The position numbers were made by a program, and so were the translations under genes. The notes below the pieces were generated by a model. It worked only from the letters and a program-made list of their open reading frames with translations. It was not told where the DNA came from and did not search any database. This document shows, in pieces, positions 1 to 7,735 of a stretch of DNA of 13,082 nucleotides. Numbering within the stretch: the stretch's first letter is position 1; every line of letters begins with the position of its first letter. This DNA is from DASPWW01 sp050697195 (lineage in GTDB: Bacteria > Actinomycetota > Thermoleophilia > Solirubrobacterales > 70-9). Location of the stretch: assembly GCA_050697195.1 (NCBI GenBank), contig JBOGZL010000089.1, forward strand, positions 1 to 13,082. The letters run 5' to 3'.

Positions 1-208
1 TGAGCGCGAACCCGAGCCACATGATGCTCTGGATCTCGCCGCGCATCTCGGGCTGGCGGGTGACGGACTCGATCGTCTTGCCGAAGATGTAGCCGACGCC
101 GACCCCGGGGCCGATCGCCCCGAACCCCGTTCCGAGCCCGAGCGCAATCGCCTTCGCGGCGTCGACGGACTCGGTTGATGCCTGGGCGATGGGAAGAAGC
201 GCGTCCAT
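1..208 (-). CDS. atpE: F0F1 ATP synthase subunit c, N-terminal part (cut by window edge)
   Basis: This is the proteolipid subunit that forms the membrane rotor ring of the F-type ATP synthase. The 69 visible codons read as a first membrane helix with the glycine-rich pattern GLGTGFGAIGPGVGVGY, then the polar loop TRQPEMRGEIQ, whose RQPE is the hallmark loop contacting the gamma/epsilon stalk, then the start of the second helix (SIMWLGFAL). The ion-binding carboxylate of helix 2 lies just beyond the left edge. The ATG at 208-206 is preceded by a near-perfect Shine-Dalgarno sequence AAGGAGGT (complement of 215-222), with 6 bases between. The rest of the atp operon presumably continues off the window. 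Upstream on the same strand lies a TetR gene, not the atpB (subunit a) gene that usually precedes atpE. The family call is very secure. Confidence 0.95.
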   Translation of the reverse strand, partial: MDALLPIAQASTESVDAAKAIALGLGTGFGAIGPGVGVGYIFGKTIESVTRQPEMRGEIQSIMWLGFAL

Positions 209-256
209 TGCCGGACCTCCTTCGTGCCGACTGACTACATGGCCAGTTACATACCG

Positions 257-262
257 ATTGTA
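257..262 (-). promoter_or_regulatory. Candidate -10 box for atpE
   Basis: On the minus strand the hexamer TACAAT (5 of 6 matches to TATAAT) lies 48 bases before the atpE start. This would give a leader of roughly 40 bases that carries the strong ribosome binding site. No convincing -35 box is visible. It supports atpE starting its own transcript, but a six-base match in a 130-base gap is weak evidence. Confidence 0.3.
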
Positions 263-281
263 CGCAAGCGACGACCCAGGA

Positions 282-299
282 GCGTGAGATCGATCACGC
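282..299. promoter_or_regulatory. Inverted repeat upstream of atpE, possible operator
   Basis: Arms GCGTGA (282-287) and TCACGC (294-299) flank a 6-base spacer between the TetR stop and the atpE start. The size and symmetry suit a dimeric regulator, and the site lies about 20 bases upstream of the candidate atpE -10 box. It could equally be a small hairpin ending the TetR transcript, although no T-run follows. Binding by the neighbouring TetR protein is a guess. Confidence 0.25.
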
Positions 300-339
300 A
301 ACCGGCCACGCCAGGGCCCGGATCCCCCGCGCGCCAGGC

Positions 340-945
340 TCAGTCGATCAGCAGATACCGGGCCGCCGCGGTCCCGGCCTCGATGACATCGTCGAAGTCG
401 CGGTCCGGGTCGGTGAGGACCTGGAGCGCGATCCCGTCGGCGATCCCGAACAGGAAGGCGACGATCGACTCGGCGCCGAACCGCAGCGAGAGGACGCCCT
501 CCTTCTCCTTCGCCTCGAGGATCCGGGCGACATGGTCGCGGGAGCGGTTGAACAGCTCTCCCACCTCGCGCTGGATCTCGGGGTTGCGGCGTCCGGCCGT
601 GAAGACCTCGAAGATGAGGTCGAAGAACCCGGGCTGGTTCTCGATCAGGTCGAGGAGGTTGGAGACGAGGACGTCGAGGACGTCGTCCACGGTCTTCGCC
701 CGACCGAGGGGCTCGTCGAGGCGCGCCACCCTTACCTCGGAGTCCCGCCGCACGACCTCGACCAGGAGCCGCTCCTTGGTCCCGAAGTAGTAGTGGAGCA
801 GCCCGCGGCTCACGCCCGCCTCGCGGGAGACGTGCTCGAACGTCGAGCCCGCGATCCCGCGCGCGGCGACGCTCGCGCGCATCGCCTCGACGATCCGCTG
901 CGCCTTCTCCCCGCTCAGCTCGCGCTGCTTTGTCGCAGCCTCCAT
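340..945 (-). CDS. TetR/AcrR-family transcriptional regulator
   Basis: This is a 201-residue one-component repressor of the TetR family, a typical length. The N-terminal helix-turn-helix spans about residues 33-54 and shows the classical pattern STFEHVSREAGVSRGLLHYYF followed by GTKERLL. The remaining helical domain (about 60-201) would bind a ligand and form the dimer. It contains FFDLIFEVFTAGRRNPEI, a style seen in BetI-like C-terminal domains. The ligand cannot be read from sequence. The gene lies on the same strand as, and 131 bases upstream of, atpE, and 44 bases after a small membrane-protein gene. The ATG at 945 has no good ribosome binding site, but a TACACT box (complement of 954-959) ends 8 bases before it, suggesting a leaderless or nearly leaderless transcript. 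The family is certain; the targets are unknown. Confidence 0.93.
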   Translation of the reverse strand: MEAATKQRELSGEKAQRIVEAMRASVAARGIAGSTFEHVSREAGVSRGLLHYYFGTKERLLVEVVRRDSEVRVARLDEPLGRAKTVDDVLDVLVSNLLDLIENQPGFFDLIFEVFTAGRRNPEIQREVGELFNRSRDHVARILEAKEKEGVLSLRFGAESIVAFLFGIADGIALQVLTDPDRDFDDVIEAGTAAARYLLID

Positions 946-953
946 CGACCGCC

Positions 954-959
954 AGTGTA
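954..959 (-). promoter_or_regulatory. Candidate -10 box for a near-leaderless tetR transcript
   Basis: TACACT fits the actinobacterial TANNNT -10 pattern and ends 8 bases before the TetR ATG, which itself lacks a Shine-Dalgarno sequence. Transcription would start close to the start codon. No clear -35 box is seen. Confidence 0.35.
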
Positions 960-989
960 GGCGTCAGGGCCGTCGGGTGAGCGCGGCGG

Positions 990-1454
990 CTACGAGCTCT
1001 GCGTGGCCGTCGTCTCGGGGGCCGGCGAGGTGGTCGAGGTGTACTCGAACTCCTCCTCCGCGCCGAACAGGCGGTCCAGCACCGCCTTGCGGAAGTCCTC
1101 GCTGAGCAGCAGAGCCAGGCCGGCTCCGATCAGCGCGATCAGCAGCAGCTTGCCGAGGCTGAACCTGCGCTTGCGCCGCTTGCCGCGAAGCTGCTCGGAC
1201 GCCTCGCGCATCGACTCCGCCGCCTTGCGCAGGTCCTTCTGGACCTTCTTGTCGTCCATCAGCGCCTTCGCGGGGCCCTTGCCGTTCGCGATCCGGGTGT
1301 ACGCGTCGCGGGCCGACTCGAAGGCCTCGCGGATGTTCGCCCGCAGATCCTCGTCCTCGATCAACCGCTGGACGTAGGGGTTGGAGCGAAGCGAAGTCGC
1401 CGCTTCGCCCGCCTTGCGCGCGGACTCCTGGGCCCGCTTGCTCCTTGCCGCCAT
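990..1454 (-). CDS. Single-pass membrane protein with helical basic N-terminal domain, function unknown
   Basis: I do not recognise a named family. The 154-residue protein has a charged, mostly helical N-terminal part (1-95, rich in Ala, Arg, Lys and Glu, probably coiled-coil), a strongly basic stretch GKRRKRR (91-97), and one hydrophobic helix (about 99-118). An acidic segment follows, then a Thr/Ser/Pro-rich tail (139-154). The basic stretch before the helix predicts N-terminus inside and tail outside. The ATG at 1454 is preferred over the in-frame TTG at 1457 because AGGAG (complement of 1462-1466) sits 7 bases upstream. A TATAAG box (complement of 1490-1495) in the 71-base gap after lon suggests its own promoter, though read-through from lon is possible. 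The gene is convincing; the function is open. Confidence 0.8.
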   Translation of the reverse strand: MAARSKRAQESARKAGEAATSLRSNPYVQRLIEDEDLRANIREAFESARDAYTRIANGKGPAKALMDDKKVQKDLRKAAESMREASEQLRGKRRKRRFSLGKLLLIALIGAGLALLLSEDFRKAVLDRLFGAEEEFEYTSTTSPAPETTATQSS

Positions 1455-1489
1455 CAAACCTCTCCTAACTCGATCGGATCCCGGTGGAG

Positions 1490-1495
1490 CTTATA
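1490..1495 (-). promoter_or_regulatory. Candidate -10 box in the lon/membrane-protein gap
   Basis: TATAAG (5 of 6 matches to TATAAT) lies 35 bases before the ATG at 1454, between the lon stop and the next gene. It would give a short leader containing the AGGAG ribosome binding site. No good -35 box is visible. Confidence 0.3.
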
Positions 1496-1525
1496 CCCGA
1501 ATCAGCCGCGAGCTATCGACGGGCG

Positions 1526-3970
<2,445 letters not shown>

Positions 3971-3976
3971 GAGCCC

Positions 3977-4432
3977 CTACTCCTCCAGGCGGCGCACCGG
4001 CACGCGGCGCGACTGCTCGCGCTGCTCGACGAGCGGCAACTCGACGCGCAGGATCCCGTCCTCGTAGGTCGCCTTCGCCCCCTCGGCGTTGACGTCCGCG
4101 CTCAACTCGATCACGCGCCGGAACGACCCGCTCTCGAGCTCGAGTTGCTGGTAGATGCGCCCCTCGGTCTCCTGAACCGGTCGCTCGCCGCTGATCACCA
4201 GCTCGCGACCGCTGACCTCGAGGCTGACGCCGGCGAGCGGGACGCCGGCCAGGTCGGCCTTGACGACCGCCTTCGGCGACTCGTCGCCGCAGTAGTACAC
4301 GTCAACCCTCGGGGAGAAGCCCCGCGCGCGGCGCGTGCCGACCATCGGGCGCTCCCACACCGCGCCGAGGAACTGGTCCATCTCGCGGCGCATGCGATGG
4401 AAGTCGGTGAACAGGTCGCGCCTCGGGGGCAT
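3977..4432 (-). CDS. Hsp20/alpha-crystallin-family small heat-shock protein
   Basis: Small heat-shock proteins bind unfolding proteins without ATP and hold them for refolding or degradation. This 151-residue protein has a short N-terminal arm (1-40) and an alpha-crystallin beta-sandwich (about 41-138) ending in the signature segment YEDGILRVELPLVE. A C-terminal RRVPVRR follows, resembling the I/V-x-I/V motif that links oligomer subunits. It directly precedes lon with a 6-base gap, a sensible holdase-protease pairing. The ATG at 4432 has only a weak ribosome binding site (GAG in TTGAGCG). A TACCCT box (complement of 4443-4448) lies 10 bases upstream and could be a -10 element. I found no complete HAIR (HspR) or CIRCE (HrcA) operator in the 36-base gap, so heat control is inferred from gene identity only. 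Confidence 0.95.
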   Translation of the reverse strand: MPPRRDLFTDFHRMRREMDQFLGAVWERPMVGTRRARGFSPRVDVYYCGDESPKAVVKADLAGVPLAGVSLEVSGRELVISGERPVQETEGRIYQQLELESGSFRRVIELSADVNAEGAKATYEDGILRVELPLVEQREQSRRVPVRRLEE

Positions 4433-4468
4433 CGCTCAATTAAGGGTAGCTGCGGAGTGTCGGCGGAA

Positions 4469-5266
4469 TCACCCGACCTCATACACGTCGCCCTCGCGGG
4501 CGAGGGTGACCTCCCCCCCGAACGTGTCGCGGCCCTGCTCCAGGGCCCATCCCGCGTCGAGCTCGTCGGAGATGTGGGTGAGGACCACCCTGCGGGCTCC
4601 CGCCCGGCGCGCGTGCTCGCCCGCCTCGGCCGGGGTCATGTGTCCCCGGTCGCCGGTTCGCTCCGGTCGGGGCAAGGTCGCCTCGACGAGCAGCAGGTCG
4701 GTGTCCCGAGCGATCTCGACCAGCTCGTCGGAGGGGCGACAGTCGGCGCCGTAGGTGAACCTCCCGGCCCCGTTCGCGGAGCTAAAGTCGAGCGCGTACG
4801 TGGTCGTGAAGTGGGGAACCTCGCCGAACCGCACGCGGAGGTCGCCGATCTCGACGGTCCCCGCTGGGTCGTACTCCTCGAGCCGGAACGCGTTCTCCAG
4901 CAGGTCGTCGTTTCCCCACGCCCCGACGACGCGACGAAACGTCCGCCGTGCCCCCGGCGGCGCGAGCAGCCGGGGGCGGGCGGGGTTGTCGGTCCCCGGC
5001 CACTCGGCGACCGGGACCGGCTGCTGGCGGGGCGCGTAGGTGAGCGCGTACGCGTACGGAACGAGATCGAGGAAGTGGTCGGCGTGCAGGTGCGAGATCA
5101 GGACGGAGTCGATCTCGGTGTAGTCGCGGTGCAGGCGGAGCTTCGAGAACACGCCGTTGCCGCAGTCCAGCAGCACCGACGTGTCGCCCTCGTCGATCAG
5201 GTAACCGCTGCAGGCGCCTCCCGCGTCCTCCCACGAGGGCGACTTGCCGAGGACCGTGACCCGCAT
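4469..5266 (-). CDS. Metallo-beta-lactamase-fold hydrolase, RNase Z/cyclic-nucleotide phosphodiesterase-like
   Basis: This 265-residue protein has the metal ligands of the MBL fold: HLHADH (59-64), then His152, Asp175 in YGADCRPSDELVE, and His231 in VLTHIS. GHMTPAEAG (208-216) is typical of the RNase Z/arylsulfatase-like branch. The N-terminus MRVTVLG...SGYLI and overall layout resemble mycobacterial Rv1339, reported to act as a cAMP phosphodiesterase. That comparison is from memory, so the substrate is inference. It lacks an obvious RNase Z exosite arm and may simply be a generic phosphodiesterase. The frame stays open to 5575, but homology begins at the ATG at 5266 and the extra upstream residues are Pro/Arg-rich and unconvincing. 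TATGGT (complement of 5273-5278) ends 6 bases before this ATG, which fits a leaderless transcript. Confidence 0.9.
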   Translation of the reverse strand: MRVTVLGKSPSWEDAGGACSGYLIDEGDTSVLLDCGNGVFSKLRLHRDYTEIDSVLISHLHADHFLDLVPYAYALTYAPRQQPVPVAEWPGTDNPARPRLLAPPGARRTFRRVVGAWGNDDLLENAFRLEEYDPAGTVEIGDLRVRFGEVPHFTTTYALDFSSANGAGRFTYGADCRPSDELVEIARDTDLLLVEATLPRPERTGDRGHMTPAEAGEHARRAGARRVVLTHISDELDAGWALEQGRDTFGGEVTLAREGDVYEVG

Positions 5267-5272
5267 GAAACG

Positions 5273-5278
5273 ACCATA
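5273..5278 (-). promoter_or_regulatory. Candidate -10 box for leaderless MBL-hydrolase transcript
   Basis: TATGGT fits TANNNT and ends 6 bases before the ATG at 5266, so transcription would begin at or next to the start codon. This also supports that ATG over any start further upstream. No clear -35 box is seen. Confidence 0.35.
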
Positions 5279-5280
5279 CC

Positions 5281-5310
5281 CCGCAGCGTGCTCCGCTCCC
5301 GCTGCTGCGG
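5281..5310 (-). terminator. Weak stem-loop after the Cys-rich gene
   Basis: Arms CCGCAGC (5281-5287) and GCTGCGG (5304-5310) pair perfectly over 7 bases with a 16-base loop, in the 62-base gap between the Cys-rich gene and the MBL-hydrolase gene. No T-run follows on the minus strand, so it is at best an imperfect or factor-dependent terminator, and it may be chance in GC-rich DNA. Confidence 0.2.
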
Positions 5311-5328
5311 TGGTTCGTCTCGGGCTGC

Positions 5329-5523
5329 TTACGCCGCTTGGGCCTGGCCCGGGTCGCGTAGCAGCAGCGCGGGCTGGCGGGGCGGCACCAGTCCCTCGGG
5401 GCGGTTCGCCCGAAACGTCGAGCACGGGGCGTCGAGGTCGAGCGCGCAGAGGTTGTGGCAGCGGAAGAAGCAGTCGTCGCAGGTCGGGGCCTTCTTCTTG
5501 CGCTTCGGGCTCGACGGGCTCAC
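5329..5523 (-). CDS. Small Cys-rich protein, putative metal-binding knuckle, function unknown
   Basis: This is a 64-residue protein I cannot name. After a basic start (PKRKKK, 6-11) it has five cysteines in the pattern C-x2-C-x3-C-x3-C-x7-C (Cys15, 18, 22, 26, 34) with His23, enough to hold a zinc ion or a small iron-sulfur centre. A Pro/Arg/Leu-rich tail follows (RPEGLVPPRQPALLLRDP). The GTG at 5523 is chosen because TTATAT (complement of 5532-5537) ends 8 bases before it and the protein-like sequence begins there. The same frame stays open far upstream, but that part is the antisense of the hydroxylase gene. The dense, ordered cysteines and clean stop are unlike a chance frame. It is divergent from the hydroxylase and 62 bases upstream of the MBL hydrolase. 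I have a vague memory of similar short proteins in Thermoleophilia, which I cannot verify. Confidence 0.6.
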   Translation of the reverse strand: MSPSSPKRKKKAPTCDDCFFRCHNLCALDLDAPCSTFRANRPEGLVPPRQPALLLRDPGQAQAA

Positions 5524-5531
5524 CGCGAGCC

Positions 5532-5537
5532 ATATAA
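5532..5537 (-). promoter_or_regulatory. Candidate -10 box for the Cys-rich gene
   Basis: TTATAT, in an AT-rich patch (CATATAAG) that stands out in GC-rich surroundings, ends 8 bases before the proposed GTG start at 5523. It fits the leaderless layout of neighbouring genes, though the match to TANNNT is imperfect. Confidence 0.3.
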
Positions 5538-5608
5538 GCACTGTGGCGGCGGGGCGCAATCCCGCTTTCACGCAAAGCGCTGCTTCTTCGCAGTCGGGGC
5601 GCTCGCGT

Positions 5609-5622
5609 CGATTCTCGAATCG
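5609..5622. promoter_or_regulatory. Perfect inverted repeat, possible operator
   Basis: CGATTC and GAATCG flank a 2-base centre, giving a 14-base site about midway in the divergent region. Its position would let one dimeric regulator act on both the Cys-rich gene and the hydroxylase. No regulator for it is evident in the window. Confidence 0.3.
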
Positions 5623-5705
5623 CTGCTCTTTCGGGATGTTTCCTCGGGGGCGCCCAGCGGCGCAGAGGGGTGGCGGCGCCGACCGGTGGGTCGGAAGGCA
5701 GCGGG

Positions 5706-5711
5706 TAGAAT
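5706..5711 (+). promoter_or_regulatory. Candidate -10 box for leaderless hydroxylase transcript
   Basis: TAGAAT (5 of 6 matches to TATAAT) ends 7 bases before the GTG at 5719, which has no Shine-Dalgarno sequence. Spacing and sequence both fit a leaderless start. The -35 region is not recognisable. Confidence 0.45.
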
Positions 5712-5718
5712 CTCGCCC

Positions 5719-6342
5719 GTGGCGCAAGAGAGGTCGAAGCGACTCAGTGCCTCGCCGCCGCTGTTCGACAGCGGCTTCCTCGACTTCTTCTCCCGCATCC
5801 ACCCCGCCGTCCCCGCCGTCGTCTTCGTGCCGGTGATCGGGGCGATGGTGTGGCTCGGGGTGGACGGCGGCCACGGCATCCTCGAGACCGTGCTGCTGAC
5901 GGCGGCCGGCCTGCTGCTGTGGACCCTGACCGAGTACTGGCTCCACCGGCTGCTGTTCCACTGGGAGCCGCAGTTCCGCTACGGCGACCGCCTCCACTTC
6001 ATCATCCACGGCGTCCACCACGACCATCCCAACGACCGCATGCGCCTCGTGATGCCGCCGGCGCTCAGCATCCCGCTCGCCGCCCTGTTCCTCGTGCTGT
6101 TCGTCGTCGTCTTCGGGACGCCCGCGGCCTATCCCCTGTTCGCCGGCCTGCTCGTCGGATACCTGACCTACGACTACACCCACTACTACCTCCACCACCA
6201 CACCCCGAAGAGCAGCCTCGGCAAGCGGCTGCGCGAGCAGCACATGCGCCACCACTTCCAGGATCACCGTTACGGGTTCGGCGTCTCCTCCCCGATCTGG
6301 GACGTCGTGTTCCGGACGCTGCCGCGCAGGCGCAGGGCGTAG
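5719..6342 (+). CDS. Membrane fatty acid hydroxylase / sterol desaturase-superfamily protein
   Basis: Members are integral-membrane di-iron enzymes that hydroxylate or desaturate lipid chains. The 207-residue protein shows the full set of histidine boxes: His76-x4-His81 (HRLLFH), HFIIHGVHHDHP (93-104), HYYLHHHTP (155-163) and HMRHHFQDH (175-183). The last is followed by GFGVSSPIWD, as in FA2H-type hydroxylases. Hydrophobic helices lie at about 31-47, 54-73, 112-132 and 137-152, so the catalytic boxes face the cytoplasm. The family resemblance is to fatty acid 2-hydroxylase rather than to sterol desaturases with a cytochrome b5 domain, which is absent here. The exact lipid is unknown. The frame stays open upstream to 5455, but homology begins near the GTG at 5719, which sits 7 bases after a TAGAAT box. 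The gene stands alone, divergent from the Cys-rich gene. Confidence 0.9.
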   Translation: MAQERSKRLSASPPLFDSGFLDFFSRIHPAVPAVVFVPVIGAMVWLGVDGGHGILETVLLTAAGLLLWTLTEYWLHRLLFHWEPQFRYGDRLHFIIHGVHHDHPNDRMRLVMPPALSIPLAALFLVLFVVVFGTPAAYPLFAGLLVGYLTYDYTHYYLHHHTPKSSLGKRLREQHMRHHFQDHRYGFGVSSPIWDVVFRTLPRRRRA

Positions 6343-6370
6343 CTCCAAGACGCCCGGGCGGGATAGGCGC

Positions 6371-6434
6371 ACGGCGGCTGGGTAGGGAGGATGGCCACGC
6401 CGATAACGCGACCGTTTCCCTACCCAACCGCCGT
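6371..6434. terminator. Long imperfect stem-loop between convergent genes
   Basis: Arms 6371-6388 (ACGGCGGCTGGGTAGGGA) and 6417-6434 pair over 18 positions with a single mismatch (6378 against 6427), leaving a 28-base loop. It lies between the convergent hydroxylase and glycoside hydrolase genes, so a two-way terminator is the simplest reading. No T-run is present on either side, and the arms are longer than usual. A small palindromic repeat element is an alternative. A separate 10-base palindrome CGCCCGGGCG sits just before it (6351-6360). Confidence 0.45.
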
Positions 6435-6475
6435 TCGCCGATCCCGGCTCGCGAGATCGGTGTCGCCCGCCCCCC

Positions 6476-7645
6476 CTACGGCGGCGGAAGCCGCTCCCCC
6501 TTCTCGAGCGCCTTGCGAAGCCGCAGGACGCGCCGCACCGAGCCCTCGAAGGTCGCCTCGTTCATCGAGCCACCCTGATAGGTCTCGCGCAGCTCCCGAT
6601 AGCCGGCGAGGCCCTCGTCGATCTCCTGCTCGGAGAACAGCAGGAGGTCGGCGCCGGCACGCGCGGCGAGCACGCCGCGGTGCGGTATCGGGCCGAAGTC
6701 CTCGAGCCCGCCCGCCTCGAGGGCGTCGGTGATCGTCACGCCCCTGAACCCGAGGTCGCGGCGGAGCTGTCCGCGGATCACCGGCCGCGAGAGGCTCGCC
6801 GGCCGTGCCGGATCGAGGGCGGGATAGGTCGCGTTGGCGATCATCACCAGCCTCGTTCCCTCGGCGATCGCCTTCTCATACGGGAACTCGTCCACGTCCC
6901 TCAACGTCCGCCTCGAGAGATCAAGCGTCACCGGAGCGGTGTCCGTGTCGGTGGACCCCGCCGCCCCGAGCCCCGGGAAGTGCTTCGAGGTCGCGGCCAC
7001 GCCCTGGCGCTGCTGGGCCGCGATGAACGCGCCGCCGAGCCGCGACACCTTGCGGTGATGGGTGCTGTAGATGCGACCGAACATCTGGAGGAAGTTGTCC
7101 TGTCCGCTGAGGACCCCGAGCACCGGGGCGAGGTTGACGTTTACGCCGACGCCGGCCAGCGTCCTGCCCGCGGCGCGGCCCGCCTGCTTCGCGAGCAGCC
7201 GGCTGCGGGGGCTCTCGCCGATCTGCTGCTCCGTCATCCCCGGCGGGCCCGGGATGCGGCGGACGATCCCACCCTCCTGGTCGGTCATCAGCAGCAGCGG
7301 TCGCCGCAGCGGCCGGGGGAGGACCGCGTGCTCGGCCGCGCTCTGGAGCTCGGCGATCACGTTCGCGATCTGGGTCCGGTTGGCGATGTTGTGGCCGAAG
7401 AAGATCACCCCGGCGGTCTTCCCCTCCCGTATCAACTCGAACAGCGCGTCCGGCGGCTCGAGCCCCTGGTAGGAGGCGATCACCCGCTGTCCGACCAGCT
7501 GCGGCGTCGAGATCCGATCGACCGCCGAGGGCCGGTCGGCGCGCTCCCGTCCCCCGGCCCCGGACGCCAGCCACGCCGTCGTCGAGACGATCGCCGCGGC
7601 GACCAGGACAGCGATCCACACCCGCGACATGACTCGCCCAGTCAC
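6476..7645 (-). CDS. Glycoside hydrolase family 3 protein, beta-N-acetylhexosaminidase (NagZ)-like, exported
   Basis: Single-domain GH3 enzymes of this type remove N-acetylglucosamine from muropeptides or other glycans. The 389-residue protein begins with a hydrophobic segment (about 8-29), a signal peptide or anchor. It has no lipobox cysteine, so it should act outside the membrane. The barrel carries LLLMTDQEGG (117-125), VNLAPVLG (170-177), KHFPGLG (221-227) and the nucleophile Asp307 in VTITDALEAGGL. Typical NagZ proteins have an Asp-Ser/Thr-His dyad shortly after KHFPG. Here that loop reads GSTDTDTAP without His, so the acid/base group may be different. The GTG at 7645 is preferred because GGTGAG lies 6 bases upstream. 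The in-frame ATG at 7630 would shorten the protein by 5 residues and is possible. It is divergent from the DNA-binding gene at 7736. Confidence 0.9.
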   Translation of the reverse strand: MTGRVMSRVWIAVLVAAAIVSTTAWLASGAGGRERADRPSAVDRISTPQLVGQRVIASYQGLEPPDALFELIREGKTAGVIFFGHNIANRTQIANVIAELQSAAEHAVLPRPLRRPLLLMTDQEGGIVRRIPGPPGMTEQQIGESPRSRLLAKQAGRAAGRTLAGVGVNVNLAPVLGVLSGQDNFLQMFGRIYSTHHRKVSRLGGAFIAAQQRQGVAATSKHFPGLGAAGSTDTDTAPVTLDLSRRTLRDVDEFPYEKAIAEGTRLVMIANATYPALDPARPASLSRPVIRGQLRRDLGFRGVTITDALEAGGLEDFGPIPHRGVLAARAGADLLLFSEQEIDEGLAGYRELRETYQGGSMNEATFEGSVRRVLRLRKALEKGERLPPP

Positions 7646-7690
7646 TTCGCGCTCACCTTACCGATGCGGGCCACTTGTCTACCATCGTCC

Positions 7691-7718
7691 GCGTACACAC
7701 ACTTTTCGCACACACACT
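7691..7718 (+). repeat. Two ACACACACT direct repeats in a divergent promoter region
   Basis: ACACACACT occurs at 7695-7703 and 7710-7718, 15 bases apart, each preceded by a GCGT or TCGC context. They sit 18 bases or more before the ATG at 7736, between two divergent genes. A TTGTCT at 7675-7680 could be a -35 box, but the -10 is unclear. They may be binding sites for a regulator, perhaps the downstream gene's own product. Confidence 0.35.
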
Positions 7719-7735
7719 GAGAAAGGAAGCCTCAG

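Larger units (their letters stand above)
5524..5718. other. Divergent intergenic region between Cys-rich gene and hydroxylase
   Basis: This 195-base stretch lies between two outward-reading genes and carries candidate -10 boxes at both ends. Its only other structure I can see is a perfect inverted repeat at 5609-5622: CGATTC, two bases, GAATCG. Frames that run through it are extensions of neighbouring genes and do not look like protein. I see no RNA gene. Confidence 0.5.

Noticed and set aside
4430..4450. HAIR-like TTGAG near the hsp20 start
   Set aside because: Only one half-site is present. The partner CTCAAG at the required spacing is missing, so I do not call an HspR operator.
5267..5575. 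N-terminal extension of the MBL-fold protein to 5575
   Set aside because: The added residues are Pro/Arg/Gly-rich, overlap the Cys-rich gene in another frame, and lie before the conserved MRVTVLG start. A leaderless-type -10 box also marks the ATG at 5266.
5455..5718. N-terminal extension of the hydroxylase to 5455
   Set aside because: It is low-complexity and antisense to the Cys-rich gene, while the GTG at 5719 has a well-placed -10 box and matches the expected protein start.
5329..6372. A 347-codon minus-strand frame covering the hydroxylase and the Cys-rich gene
   Set aside because: Its upstream two-thirds is the antisense of the hydroxylase and rich in His, Glu and Asp from the mirrored His boxes. 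Only the last 64 codons look like protein, and they are reported as a separate gene.
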